The notes under the pieces were generated by a model, which did not search any database, was not told the DNA's origin, and was given only the letters and a program-made list of their open reading frames with translations. From contig NZ_KB907793.1 in assembly GCF_000382205.1 (NCBI RefSeq), positions 62,001 through 126,000 on the forward strand: a stretch of 64,000 nt of DNA. The letters run 5' to 3'. Numbering within the stretch: position 1 is the stretch's first letter; every line of letters begins with the position of its first letter. Below, piece by piece: positions 1-8,990 of this stretch. The position numbers and the translations under genes are program-made. This DNA comes from Dyadobacter beijingensis DSM 21582 (lineage in GTDB: Bacteria > Bacteroidota > Bacteroidia > Cytophagales > Spirosomataceae).

Positions 1-126
1 GCAAATACGATGACCGTTGCCGGACTAGACGCCTATTTTCTCCCCCAAGCAGTGGCAAGGCTTTCTTATGCGAAACCAGACACTAGTCCTCACGAGATTT
101 TTCAGGCCGATGATCCTGCTGGCTAG
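1..126 (+). CDS. C-terminal end of an unidentified protein (partial)
   Basis: Frame 1 is open from the first base of the window to a TAG stop at 124-126, giving 41 residues that end in DDPAG. No start lies inside the window and I recognise no family. It could be the real tail of an upstream gene or a chance open frame. Coding status is uncertain. Confidence 0.3.
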   Translation, partial: ANTMTVAGLDAYFLPQAVARLSYAKPDTSPHEIFQADDPAG

Positions 127-169
127 ACAATAGAATTAATAAGTACTTTCTTCACCGATTGCCGGCACG

Positions 170-559
170 TCAATGATTCCTGGGCTGTATGAGATCCCAC
201 AGATTACCGTATAAATCAGTAAAAACGGCCACTGTTCCATATATTTCTTCGGTTGGTTGGCGAACAAACTTAATGCCATTTGCTTCGAAGCGTCTGAAAT
301 CACGCCAGAAATCATCTGTATTCAGGAAGAGAAACACCCGCCCCCCTGTTTGATTGCCAATGTGCGTGGCCTGATCCGCAGAAGTAGCTTTGGCTAAAAG
401 CAGCGAACACTCGGCCGCAGCGTTAGGAGCAACCCGCACCCATCGCTTAGTGTTGCTAATGGGTGTGTCTTCAAGCAAAACAAAACCGAGTTTTTTGACA
501 TAAAATGCGATTGCGTCGTCATAATCTTCAACAATTACACTGACCAGAGCGATATTCAT
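170..559 (-). CDS. VOC (glyoxalase/bleomycin resistance) family protein
   Basis: This 129-residue protein has the vicinal-oxygen-chelate layout: a first beta-alpha-beta unit (VSVIVEDYDDAIAFY, then LGF) and a second one ending in the family-typical DLYGNLWDLIQP. Members bind a divalent metal and act on small electrophiles, or sequester drugs. The substrate cannot be told from sequence. I chose the start at MNIALV, 10 codons inside the longest frame, because the fold begins directly there and the preceding residues look non-conserved. It lies beside a TetR-type regulator on the same strand, about 78 bp away, but nothing shows that they form an operon. Confidence 0.8.
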   Translation of the reverse strand: MNIALVSVIVEDYDDAIAFYVKKLGFVLLEDTPISNTKRWVRVAPNAAAECSLLLAKATSADQATHIGNQTGGRVFLFLNTDDFWRDFRRFEANGIKFVRQPTEEIYGTVAVFTDLYGNLWDLIQPRNH

Positions 560-636
560 ATTCACAGGTTGTTTGATCGGAGTTAACAAAAAGATCGCCC
601 AATAGTGCGGCTGGACCTCAGACCGCCTAGAATTTC

Positions 637-1323
637 TTAGTCGATCTTGCTTATACTCTTAAAAAGCAGATCTGTTAAAAAACTGACAACAAAAGTGCGA
701 TCATCCCCTGTTTTATTGTCAGTAAGTCTTGGTAGATACCGGCAAAAAAACTGTTGGTAATGAGAGGTTTCGATCAATGTGCTGCTTAATGATCTAGGGT
801 AAGGGTAGGAGGGGTTGTAATCGGTGATCACCTGAGCAATTCTGCCACATAGGTCCTTGTAGGGTTTAAAAACCTCGAACTTGTTGATCTCCTTTACTTC
901 CTTAACCAGATAAACCTTGCTGCTTTCACTGATAATGATCTGGTTCAGAAATTTTACATTATAGTTTAGTGCCCCCGCGCTCTGAGGCAATTCCTGAGTG
1001 AGTAGCTCGATAATTACATGCAGCTTTTGCGCAGGATCGGCCACGTTCTGTAAGTTAAACATTACCAGAAATTCCATGTAGCTCCAATACCAGTTCAGGA
1101 TGTAGAGCAGCAGCCGGTGTTTGTTCTCAAAGTACCGGTAAACCGTCGCTTCCGTCGTATTTACGTGGATCGCCAATTTCTTGAATGTAAAATGCTCGAA
1201 GCCAAGTTCGTAGATCAGCTCTATTGCACTCTTAACAAGCTGTTTGCCTACCTCGCTACTTTCGGGGTCTTTCAGGAAAACCTTCCCATTTAAATGAAAA
1301 CTAACATGAAAATCCATACGCAA
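637..1323 (-). CDS. TetR/AcrR-type transcriptional regulator
   Basis: A 228-residue regulator. The N-terminal helix-turn-helix lies at about residues 45-66 (FTFKKLAIHVNTTEATVYRYF), with the characteristic YRYF recognition-helix end. The longer alpha-helical C-terminal part would bind the inducer. The first Met and the third residue (Met at 1317) are both possible starts. It is divergent from the ABC-HlyD-TolC operon starting at 1463, and a perfect 15-bp palindrome lies between them. The simplest reading is a local repressor of that exporter. The inducer is unknown. Confidence 0.88.
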   Translation of the reverse strand: MRMDFHVSFHLNGKVFLKDPESSEVGKQLVKSAIELIYELGFEHFTFKKLAIHVNTTEATVYRYFENKHRLLLYILNWYWSYMEFLVMFNLQNVADPAQKLHVIIELLTQELPQSAGALNYNVKFLNQIIISESSKVYLVKEVKEINKFEVFKPYKDLCGRIAQVITDYNPSYPYPRSLSSTLIETSHYQQFFCRYLPRLTDNKTGDDRTFVVSFLTDLLFKSISKID

Positions 1324-1402
1324 CCAATTGTCACGCTAAAATAGCAAAATGCGTATCAGTAATAGTGAATGTACCCGAAAAAAAATTTTTGCTACATTAT
1401 AA

Positions 1403-1417
1403 AATAGTAATACTATT
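1403..1417. promoter_or_regulatory. Candidate TetR-type operator (perfect palindrome)
   Basis: AATAGTA-A-TACTATT is a perfect 7-bp inverted repeat around one central base. It sits between the divergent TetR gene and the exporter operon, 17 bp upstream of the -7 box at 1435, where it would overlap the -33 region. Size and placement fit a TetR dimer site. Binding is an inference. Confidence 0.55.
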
Positions 1418-1434
1418 ATCTTGGTTAGTGATGT

Positions 1435-1442
1435 TATATTTG
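1435..1442 (+). promoter_or_regulatory. Bacteroidota-type -7 promoter box for the ABC-HlyD-TolC operon
   Basis: TATATTTG matches the Bacteroidota housekeeping -7 consensus TAnnTTTG. Transcription would begin near 1448, just upstream of the ATG at 1463. This makes the longer upstream ATG at 1421 impossible for a transcript from this promoter and decides the start of the ABC gene. I see no clean -33 TTTG at the usual spacing. Confidence 0.5.
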
Positions 1443-1462
1443 CATGGACCCAATTAAGAATT

Positions 1463-3148
1463 ATGAAAAAGGTAAACCCCTTTAAGCGACTATGGGATTT
1501 GATATTACTTGACCGGTCGGACATCATAGCGGTGTATTTCTATGCAATGCTAAGCGGCTTGGTCAATTTGAGTCTACCCCTAGGAATTCAGGCAATCATC
1601 GGGTTTGTGCTAGGGGCCTCCATGGTCACTTCCATTTATGTACTGATAACCCTTGTCGTTGCTGGCGTGGTGGTGGTAGGACTCATGCAGATCAACCAGA
1701 TGAGGATCATCGAAAAGATCCAGCAGAAAATCTTCACCCGCTACGCCTTCGAGTTCGCCGACAAAATACCGCGGTTCGACCTCATTAAAACAGACAAGTT
1801 TTATCTGCCCGAAAAAGTCAACCGATTTTTCGACGTTCTGAATGTGCAGAAAGGGCTGTCAAAACTATTGCTTGACGTACCTGCGGCGAGCATTCAGATT
1901 ATTTTCGGCCTTATCCTGCTGGCGCTTTACCACCCGTTTTTTATCGTATTCGGTCTGACATTGATCTTCATGCTTACCCTGATCTTTCGCATGACTGGCG
2001 CCAATGGCCTTAAGACCTCTCTTGAGGAAAGTGTCCATAAATACAAAACCGTGGCATGGTTGCAGGAAATGGCCAGGGTAATCAATCCGTTCAAGCTCAG
2101 CTACGACACGCATTTCAATCTCACCCGCACGGACGTATATGTAGAGCGTTACCTGAATTCCCGGACTGATCATTTTTCGGTGCTGCTATTCCAATACAAA
2201 ACCCTTGTGTTTACAAAAGTGGCCATCACTACGGCCATGCTGGTCGGCGGTGCATTCCTCTTGCTGCGCCAGCAGCTGAACATCGGTGAATTCATTGCCG
2301 CCGAGATCGTTGTACTTGCGGTGATCAATGCGGTGGAGAAACTGATCGTTAACCTGGACAGCGTCTACGACGTGGTAACCGGCCTCGAAAAGCTCGCGTC
2401 AGTGACCGAAAACCTCCATGAGCAGGACGGCGCGCTTTCGATGGATGCGGCTGCGAAAGGTGTTGCCGTTGAGCTGCACAACTTTTCGTTTTCATTTCCC
2501 GACAACCGGAATATATTCAATGGCATCAATTTGCAGATTCCAGCGGGCAGTTTGGTAGCCATTTCCACCGCTGGCAAGCTGGGTAAATCGACATTTCTCA
2601 AAATTCTGGCAGGGCATTACCAGCAGTTTTCGGGCTCGCTGCTGTTCAATAAGGTGCCGCTAAGTAATTACCGGCTGGGTGCGCTAAGGATGAAAATGGG
2701 CCTTTATCTCAACCAGCGTGAAGTCTTTCTGGGAACAGTTTGGGATAATATTATCGATGGCCGAAGCCACATTACCTCTCAGGAAATTATCGACCTGGCC
2801 GAGCAGAGCGGACTTTCCGGTTTCCTCGATCAGCTCCCCGAAGGATTCCAGACGCAGGTAGCGCCCAATGGGAAGAACCTGCCTGGCCATTATATCAAAC
2901 GCATTTCGCTGCTCAGGGCATTACTCAACAAACCTTTATTGCTTCTGCTCGAAGACCCGTGGGACGGGCTGGCTGGACATGAAAAGCAGAAGTTGAGGCA
3001 ATACCTCACCAGCAGGCCCAATAATGCGACAGTCATTGTGGCGGCCAACGATCAGGCTTTTCTGGAAGCGTGCGATTATAAGATTGTGCTTAGCGACGGT
3101 ACAGCAACTCTAACGGAGAACTTCGACAATGGATCAGGTGAACTATAA
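1463..3148 (+). CDS. ABC exporter half-transporter with eroded nucleotide-binding motifs
   Basis: 561 residues from the chosen ATG: a hydrophobic membrane domain (about residues 15-310), then an ABC ATPase domain (about 335-545). The architecture is that of the type-1-secretion/peptide ABC exporters that pair with HlyD and TolC. The ATPase motifs are unusual. Walker A reads TAGKLGKS, with the first Gly lost but GKS kept. The Q-loop Gln is present. The signature is LPGHY instead of LSGGQ. Walker B ends LLLLLEDP, with Asp and Glu in swapped order. The H-loop reads AAND without His. It may bind ATP but hydrolyse it poorly. It overlaps the HlyD gene by 20 bp, so they are one operon. Confidence 0.85.
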   Translation: MKKVNPFKRLWDLILLDRSDIIAVYFYAMLSGLVNLSLPLGIQAIIGFVLGASMVTSIYVLITLVVAGVVVVGLMQINQMRIIEKIQQKIFTRYAFEFADKIPRFDLIKTDKFYLPEKVNRFFDVLNVQKGLSKLLLDVPAASIQIIFGLILLALYHPFFIVFGLTLIFMLTLIFRMTGANGLKTSLEESVHKYKTVAWLQEMARVINPFKLSYDTHFNLTRTDVYVERYLNSRTDHFSVLLFQYKTLVFTKVAITTAMLVGGAFLLLRQQLNIGEFIAAEIVVLAVINAVEKLIVNLDSVYDVVTGLEKLASVTENLHEQDGALSMDAAAKGVAVELHNFSFSFPDNRNIFNGINLQIPAGSLVAISTAGKLGKSTFLKILAGHYQQFSGSLLFNKVPLSNYRLGALRMKMGLYLNQREVFLGTVWDNIIDGRSHITSQEIIDLAEQSGLSGFLDQLPEGFQTQVAPNGKNLPGHYIKRISLLRALLNKPLLLLLEDPWDGLAGHEKQKLRQYLTSRPNNATVIVAANDQAFLEACDYKIVLSDGTATLTENFDNGSGEL

Positions 3149-4457
3149 AATCCCTTTGAAATCGTTTGACACGATTTACATGCGCGGGCACGAAAGCAAG
3201 GTCCGCTATTGGTTCTACGGAATCATGATCATCCTCGTACTAGGGCTTTTTCTGCCCTGGACGCAGAATATCAAGGCGCGCGGCTCGATTACGAGCTTGT
3301 ACCAGGAGCAGCGTCCGCAGGATATCAACTCCCCGATCCCGGGCCGCATCGCGAAATGGTATGTCAAAGAGGGCGATTTTGTACAGAAAGGCGACACGAT
3401 CGTCCAGCTGTCGGAGATCAAGGAAGATTACCTTGACCCTAATCTCGTAGACCGCACCCAGCAGCAGGTGGATGCGAAAAAGGGCTCTATCCGGTATTAT
3501 AAAGGCAAAGCGGCTACTGCTGCTGCTCAGATCCAGGCCCTGGAAGCGTCGAAAAGGATTAAGATCCAGCAGCTGAAAAACAAACTCGGCCAGCTCGACA
3601 GCAAACTGGCCAGCGAGCAGGCGGAACTGGAAGCGGCTAATAACGAATTCAATCTGGCCAAAGACCAGTACGAACGCCAGGAAAAAATGCAGCAGGAAGG
3701 ACTCGTTTCAAAAACTCAGTTGCAGCAGCGCAATGCTGCATTCCGAAACGCCATGGCCAAGCGCGTGACGGCCGAAAACAAGGTGGCGCAGACCAGACAG
3801 GAAATCCTGATCACACAGATAGAGCAAAACGGCGTGGAGCAGGATTACACCGAAAAGATCAGCAAGGCTGAGGGGGACCGGTTGCAAAGCCTGAGCAATA
3901 TCGCTTCGGGGGAGGGCGAAATGGCCAAACTCGAAAACCAGGTCACCAACTACACGATCCGAAACGGCATGTATATTATCACCGCGCCGCAGGACGGGCA
4001 GATCGTGCAGGCCAACAAGGCCGGTATCGGCGAAATCCTCAAAGACGGCGAACGTATTACGGTAATCGTACCCACGCGCACGCAATACGCGGTGGAAATG
4101 TTTGTACGCCCGGTGGACCTGCCGCTGATCAACGTCGGGCAGAAAGTGCGGTTCATGTTCGACGGCTTCCCCGCGATCATTTTCAGCGGCTGGCCCGAAA
4201 ACAGTTACGGCACTTTTGGTGGTAAAGTGGTGGCCTATGAGCACACGATCAGTCCGAACGGTCTTTTCAGGGTGCTGGTAGCCGAAGATGCCTCCGACCG
4301 CCCGTGGCCGCAGCAGCTGAAACTCGGCACTGGCGCGCAGTCCATTGCATTGCTGAAAGATGTGCCGGTATGGTACGAACTCTGGCGTAATATCAACGGC
4401 TTCCCGCCCGACTATTACATGCTCAAAGAGCCGGCCGCAAAAGGTAAAGAAAAATGA
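3129..4457 (+). CDS. HlyD-family periplasmic adaptor (membrane fusion protein)
   Basis: 442 residues. A single N-terminal membrane helix (about residues 28-44) is followed by a first lipoyl half (about 65-95, ending VKEGDFVQKGDTIVQL), a long coiled-coil hairpin rich in Gln, Lys and Glu (about 105-265), the second lipoyl half, and a beta-barrel region to the C-terminus. It would link the inner-membrane ABC protein to the TolC channel encoded next. The start overlaps the end of the ABC gene by 20 bp and the stop overlaps the TolC start by 4 bp, which indicates translational coupling. Confidence 0.92.
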   Translation: MDQVNYKIPLKSFDTIYMRGHESKVRYWFYGIMIILVLGLFLPWTQNIKARGSITSLYQEQRPQDINSPIPGRIAKWYVKEGDFVQKGDTIVQLSEIKEDYLDPNLVDRTQQQVDAKKGSIRYYKGKAATAAAQIQALEASKRIKIQQLKNKLGQLDSKLASEQAELEAANNEFNLAKDQYERQEKMQQEGLVSKTQLQQRNAAFRNAMAKRVTAENKVAQTRQEILITQIEQNGVEQDYTEKISKAEGDRLQSLSNIASGEGEMAKLENQVTNYTIRNGMYIITAPQDGQIVQANKAGIGEILKDGERITVIVPTRTQYAVEMFVRPVDLPLINVGQKVRFMFDGFPAIIFSGWPENSYGTFGGKVVAYEHTISPNGLFRVLVAEDASDRPWPQQLKLGTGAQSIALLKDVPVWYELWRNINGFPPDYYMLKEPAAKGKEK

Positions 4458-5884
4458 AGCGGCAGCCCATGAGAAAGACAGCAATCCAACTCGCATTGGT
4501 GGTGGTAACGGCACTCTTCGGACCGGCATTTGCCCAGGATTCTACCCGCACGCTGAGCGGCGTGCAGGTGTTGGAGCTCGTGCGCAAATACCATCCCGTG
4601 GCCCGACAGGCGCGCATTCATGTGGATAAGGCCCAGGCCGATCTGCTGGTGGCCCGCGGAGGCTTTGATCCCGTGCTGGGTGCCTACGTCGCCCGCAAGC
4701 GGTTTGGCGGCGTGGAATATTATAACCGCACTTCACCCGAAATCGTGATCCCTACCTGGTACGGCATCGAAGTGTACAGCGGGATCGACAACTATACCGG
4801 CGAGCGCCTCGACCCGACGATGTCCAAAGGGCAATCCTCGTTCATCGGCGCGAGCATTCCATTGGCCAAAGACCTGCTGATGGACAAGCGGCGCGCTTAT
4901 TTGAAGCAGGCCAGGATTTTCACCTCTATGGCCGAAACCGAGCAACGGCTGTTTATCAACGACTTGCTCATGGATGCCATGGAAGCCTATTGGGGCTGGG
5001 TGAGCAGTTACAATGTCTATCAGGTCATGCGGACCGCCGTGGCCATCAATGCGGAAAGGCTGGGTCTCGTGCGGAAGGCATTCGAAAACGGGGAACGCGC
5101 GGCCATCGATACGGTGGAGGCATTGGCGCAGCTGCAAAGTTTCCAGTACCAGGAAACACAGTACCGCATGCAGTTCCGCAACGCCGGTCTGGCGCTTTCC
5201 AGCTTCCTGTGGACCGATTCGGGGGCCCCCTATAATCTGCCCGAAACGATTTCCCCGCCCGCCACTTGGGACGATCAGCAGGCATTGAAAGATATGGAGC
5301 TGGATTTGAATGCCTTGCTGACGATCGCAGAAAATTCACACCCCGCATTACGCGTGTATGACTACAAGCTGCGGGCGTTGGACGTGGAAAAAAAATTGAA
5401 ATTTCAGGAATTGTTGCCAAAGGCCGATTTCCGCTACAACCATCTCAGCAAAGGTTACAATGCGTTTTCGAGTATTTCCGAATCCTCTTTCCTGGGAAAT
5501 AATTACCAGTATGGTTTTAAATTGGAAATACCGCTGCGGCTTTCGGCCGGGCGGGGCGAATACCGGAAAGCCGGCCTGAAAATCATGGAGACCCGCCTGG
5601 AACAGGCCCAAAAACAACTTGACCTGCAATTGAAAATCAGGCAGTACCACAATGAATATTCGGTTTTGAAAGAGCAGATAGGCCTGCAATTGCTAAACTA
5701 TGCCAACTATCGGAAGCTGTTCGAAGCCGAGCAAACGCGGCTTGGCAATGGTGAAAGCTCACTGTTTCTGGTCAATAACCGCGAGAGCAAAGTGCTTGAA
5801 GCACAACAAAAGCTCATAGAACTGAAAGCGAAGTTTTTTAAAACGGCCTACGCCGTGCAATGGACGGCGGGCCTGTTAAATTAA
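4454..5884 (+). CDS. TolC-family outer-membrane channel
   Basis: 476 residues with an N-terminal signal peptide ending near PAFAQ (residue 28). Two related helical halves follow, with alternating coiled-coil and strand segments typical of TolC. The last block (LIELKAKFFKTAYAVQWTAG) is a common way for the family to end. It completes a tripartite exporter with the two preceding genes, joined by a 4-bp overlap. A second Met five codons in (RKTAIQ) is an alternative start. The substrate is unknown; there is no nearby peptide precursor gene that I can recognise. Confidence 0.92.
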   Translation: MKRQPMRKTAIQLALVVVTALFGPAFAQDSTRTLSGVQVLELVRKYHPVARQARIHVDKAQADLLVARGGFDPVLGAYVARKRFGGVEYYNRTSPEIVIPTWYGIEVYSGIDNYTGERLDPTMSKGQSSFIGASIPLAKDLLMDKRRAYLKQARIFTSMAETEQRLFINDLLMDAMEAYWGWVSSYNVYQVMRTAVAINAERLGLVRKAFENGERAAIDTVEALAQLQSFQYQETQYRMQFRNAGLALSSFLWTDSGAPYNLPETISPPATWDDQQALKDMELDLNALLTIAENSHPALRVYDYKLRALDVEKKLKFQELLPKADFRYNHLSKGYNAFSSISESSFLGNNYQYGFKLEIPLRLSAGRGEYRKAGLKIMETRLEQAQKQLDLQLKIRQYHNEYSVLKEQIGLQLLNYANYRKLFEAEQTRLGNGESSLFLVNNRESKVLEAQQKLIELKAKFFKTAYAVQWTAGLLN

Positions 5885-6032
5885 TGGGCAGCCAGTTCTG
5901 TGGGTGTGGCCTAAATACTTCAAAAAATGACTTATTCCGAATCAGTACCAAAGGTAATTTGTCTTGTTTGTTTGCTAAATTTTCTGCCAGCCGGATGCGA
6001 ATCTGACCTCTCACAAAGAAACCTTAACCGCT

Positions 6033-6758
6033 ATGAAATTCTCTACCATGAAATTTGTCTTTTTGACTCTAACGCTTGTACTTTTTCTTGTAGTCTCAGC
6101 CTGTTGCCAGCAGCGCAAGGAAGGTGTTTTGTACCTGAAAGGAGGCTCGGCTATCGTTGGCAGGATCATGCAAGGGTCCGATACTGTGAAAATACAAACC
6201 TACGACAGCAGTATTTGGGCATTTCCAAAATCCGAGATTGACAGTGTAGTTTTCCAGAAGGCGACCGACCCGAATGTCAGGTACAGGAAACGCGGATTTG
6301 TGCACTATACCGAACTCGGACCGCTGGCAATGAGCAACCGGGCCTCGAATGGTGTGACCACTTCCGCTTTCTCATTTCAAATCACCAACGGTTATAAATT
6401 CAATCAATGGATTTATACCGGCTTGGGGGTTGGCGCCGACCTGTACGCGGTCCAGACTTTCGTGCCCTTGGTGGTTAGCTTGCGAGGGGACTTTGTGCAA
6501 AAGGGAACCAAAATCCCGTTCTATTTTGCTGAGGCGGGATATGGCTTTAATGCTACCTCAAACGACTTAGACGACGTGCGGTTCGGTGGAGGGGCTACTG
6601 GTGCCGCTGGCCTGGGATTGAAAATACTCTTTAATGGCAACACTGGCTTTACCATCGCTATGGGTTACCGCTACCAGCGGTCATCCGTAACCGAGAGCGG
6701 TGTGGGCATTACCGAGAACTTTAACCGCCTGACATTGCGCGCCGGCTTTTCATTCTAA
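6033..6758 (+). CDS. Outer-membrane beta-barrel-like protein, function unknown
   Basis: 241 residues with a hydrophobic N-terminal signal containing a possible lipobox (VSAC, Cys about 22). Next comes a small beta domain (about residues 28-75: a basic stretch with GGSAIVGRIMQG and a WAFPKSEI turn) of a kind often found at the start of Bacteroidota envelope proteins. The rest has alternating aromatic/hydrophobic strands and ends RAGFSF, with the terminal Phe typical of outer-membrane barrels. The second Met (MKFVFL, at 6048) may be the true start. It is about 150 bp downstream of the TolC gene and probably not in that operon. Confidence 0.7.
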   Translation: MKFSTMKFVFLTLTLVLFLVVSACCQQRKEGVLYLKGGSAIVGRIMQGSDTVKIQTYDSSIWAFPKSEIDSVVFQKATDPNVRYRKRGFVHYTELGPLAMSNRASNGVTTSAFSFQITNGYKFNQWIYTGLGVGADLYAVQTFVPLVVSLRGDFVQKGTKIPFYFAEAGYGFNATSNDLDDVRFGGGATGAAGLGLKILFNGNTGFTIAMGYRYQRSSVTESGVGITENFNRLTLRAGFSF

Positions 6759-6894
6759 TCCATCCGTTCAGTGTTTTGTTCCATTCAGGGCTGGGTTCTT
6801 CCTATTGACTCTGGGCAAAGAACGAAGATGAGATGTCCTTTGGTTGTTGTGATAGTTACTAAACTCAATTATTTCCAACAAATCTTTCACATCA

Positions 6895-7830
6895 ATGAAA
6901 ACGCTAAAAACATGGATGCTTGCCTCAATGGTTGTACTCTCGCTTGCATCTTGCAACGATGACGATGACGACAATACAACTGTTCCGCCTGCGGCCGGTG
7001 ATATCCCCACTGTCGCTTCCGCCGATTCGCAATTTTCTACCTTAGTGGCTGCGCTAACCAAAGCAGAGCTGGTTGCCACCCTGAAAGGCGCGGGGCCATT
7101 CACGGTCTTCGCACCGAATAATGCAGCCTTCACGAAGACAGGGATAACAAGTTTGAATAATTTATCAAAAGAAGCACTAACGCCCATTCTCACCTCTCAT
7201 GTGATCAGCGGGTCAGTAAAGGCGGCTGATGTAAAAAGCGGTGCGGTGAAAACTGTCAACACCAGCAATGATATTTACCTTTCCAAAAATTCCAACGGGG
7301 TGTTTATCAACGGCAACATTAAAGTGGTGGCCACCGACGTAACTGCCTCAAACGGCTTAATCCACGTAATCGACAATGTGATTGTTCCGCCAACCAAGTC
7401 ACTGGTACAGCTGGCGCAGGCCGATACCAATTTCTCCGAGCTGGTTTCCCTTGCATTAGTAGCGGATCCAGCTGTAATCACTGCGTTGTCGTCTGCATCC
7501 AGCGGCCTGACGGTATTTGCGCCTACCAATGCTGCATTCCGCGAGCTTTACAAAACGACTCCCAAAGCCACGCTGCTCGCACCAGCGAGCAAAACGTTGC
7601 TGACCAGCGTGCTGCTGTACCACGTACTTCCCAACCGTGTGTTTTCGACCGACTTGCCCAATGTGACAGGGCCGGTTGCGACGGCCAACACCAATAGTAC
7701 ACTTACTTTCGATTTGGCTAGCCAACCGAAAGTGGTGGGTAAAACAAGCGGAGCCTCGAATATTACCGCAGCCAACATCCTGGCGACAAACGGGGTAATC
7801 CATGTCATCGATAAGGTCTTGATGCCATAA
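6895..7830 (+). CDS. Fasciclin (FAS1) repeat lipoprotein
   Basis: 311 residues. The signal peptide ends in a lipobox (LASC, Cys about 20), followed by an acidic/Asn-rich linker. Two FAS1 domains follow: about residues 40-165 (GPFTVFAPNNAAF to GLIHVIDNVIVPP) and about 168-311 (GLTVFAPTNAAF to GVIHVIDKVLMP). FAS1 domains mediate adhesion; bacterial ones sit on the cell surface or in the periplasm. A stem-loop follows the stop, so it appears to be transcribed alone. The partner is unknown. Confidence 0.93.
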   Translation: MKTLKTWMLASMVVLSLASCNDDDDDNTTVPPAAGDIPTVASADSQFSTLVAALTKAELVATLKGAGPFTVFAPNNAAFTKTGITSLNNLSKEALTPILTSHVISGSVKAADVKSGAVKTVNTSNDIYLSKNSNGVFINGNIKVVATDVTASNGLIHVIDNVIVPPTKSLVQLAQADTNFSELVSLALVADPAVITALSSASSGLTVFAPTNAAFRELYKTTPKATLLAPASKTLLTSVLLYHVLPNRVFSTDLPNVTGPVATANTNSTLTFDLASQPKVVGKTSGASNITAANILATNGVIHVIDKVLMP

Positions 7831-7846
7831 GTTGTATTTAGTCGGC

Positions 7847-7879
7847 AATGGCAGGTACGGAATCTCGGTGCCTGTCATT
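7847..7879 (+). terminator. Probable intrinsic terminator after the fasciclin gene
   Basis: AATGGCAGGTAC and GTGCCTGTCATT form a 12-bp RNA stem with two G-U pairs and a 9-base loop. A T-rich stretch follows after a few bases. It lies 17 bp after the fasciclin stop. Confidence 0.55.
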
Positions 7880-7908
7880 GTTCCATCGTTTTTCTATTTG
7901 TCGCCACC

Positions 7909-8973
7909 ATGTTCAGCAGTCGGTTCCGGTTTATATTCATTCTCCTGCTAGGTGCCTATTCGTTCCTGAATACGCTCTTGTTGGAGTCCTTTGATTATTA
8001 CCATATCCGGATCGACAAATCTGTGATTTTCTTAGTTTTCCTGGCAGTGACTGCGGGTATTTGGGAAGGTAACCGGCTCTGGGACAAATGGCTGGGGGAG
8101 AGCGATATCGCCACTTTGTGGAAGCGGGTTGCGTACAACCTTGGTGGTAGTATAGTGATTACAGGTGTGGTAGCCTTGCTGGTAGGAGTAACCACAGCTT
8201 ATTCGGTACTTTCCTCAGATTGGCACACGTGGATTTTGCCTGTCAAGCTGCTGTTAATGTTCTGTTTCCGCGTCAACCTGTTTCTAAATACCATTCATGT
8301 AATTTTTTTGTATGTCCATCACCTTGACGTGAGCCGCCAGCAGCTCGAACATTACAAACGAATTACCAGTCAGGCACAGCTGCAGTCGCTTCGCAACCAG
8401 GTAAACCCGCATTTTTTGTTCAACAACCTCAGTGTACTTACGGCTCTGATAGCCAGCGATACAGCTGCATCGGTCGAATTCGTTAAGGAATTTTCGAATG
8501 TTTACAGGTATATTCTCAAAAGTGATGAGAAGGAGCTCATTCAGCTGCGGGAGGAAGTATCATTTATTGAATCTTACCTTTATTTACTTAAAACCCGTTT
8601 CCAAGCCGGTTTAAGTGTCAGTATCGATATTTCGGAAGGCTGTCTTTCAGCATATATTTTACCGGTATCGTTACAGTTGCTCGTCGAAAATGCGGTTAAG
8701 CACAATGTAGTTTCCAAAACACGACCGCTGCACATCGAGATTTTTTGCCTGGACAACGACTCGATTACCGTCAGAAACAATTTACAGGTAAAAATTGTGG
8801 AGGATGAGGATTCTACACGCCTTGGGCTGACCAATATCGCTAAACGGTACGATTTCCTGGGCGAAGACAAAGTACAGGTCGAACGTACCGAGCTGTTTTT
8901 CAGTGTAACTATCCCACTCATTCATATGGAACCCGATAGCAGCCGTCCTATGTCCGGAAGTTATGGGTATTAG
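7909..8973 (+). CDS. LytS/YehU-type sensor histidine kinase
   Basis: 354 residues. The N-terminal third has about four membrane segments (roughly 8-25, 38-52, 78-98, 110-136) and no periplasmic sensor domain. The His_kinase block follows with NQVNPHFLFNNL; His168 is the expected phosphate acceptor. An HATPase_c domain has its N-box at LVENAVKHN (258-266) and a glycine-containing block at RLGLTNI. It is the partner of the LytTR regulator that starts 17 bp downstream. The signal is unknown. Confidence 0.92.
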   Translation: MFSSRFRFIFILLLGAYSFLNTLLLESFDYYHIRIDKSVIFLVFLAVTAGIWEGNRLWDKWLGESDIATLWKRVAYNLGGSIVITGVVALLVGVTTAYSVLSSDWHTWILPVKLLLMFCFRVNLFLNTIHVIFLYVHHLDVSRQQLEHYKRITSQAQLQSLRNQVNPHFLFNNLSVLTALIASDTAASVEFVKEFSNVYRYILKSDEKELIQLREEVSFIESYLYLLKTRFQAGLSVSIDISEGCLSAYILPVSLQLLVENAVKHNVVSKTRPLHIEIFCLDNDSITVRNNLQVKIVEDEDSTRLGLTNIAKRYDFLGEDKVQVERTELFFSVTIPLIHMEPDSSRPMSGSYGY

Positions 8974-8990
8974 TCAGCAGTCAACGATTT

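Noticed and set aside
3708-4529. 273-codon open frame on the minus strand inside the HlyD gene
   Set aside because: It lies antisense to a clear HlyD protein, is rich in Arg, His and Pro as GC-skewed shadows are, and matches no family.
5927-6241. Open frame with a hydrophobic start and a lipobox-like Cys
   Set aside because: It overlaps the outer-membrane protein gene out of frame, and the later half is the shadow of its signal peptide.
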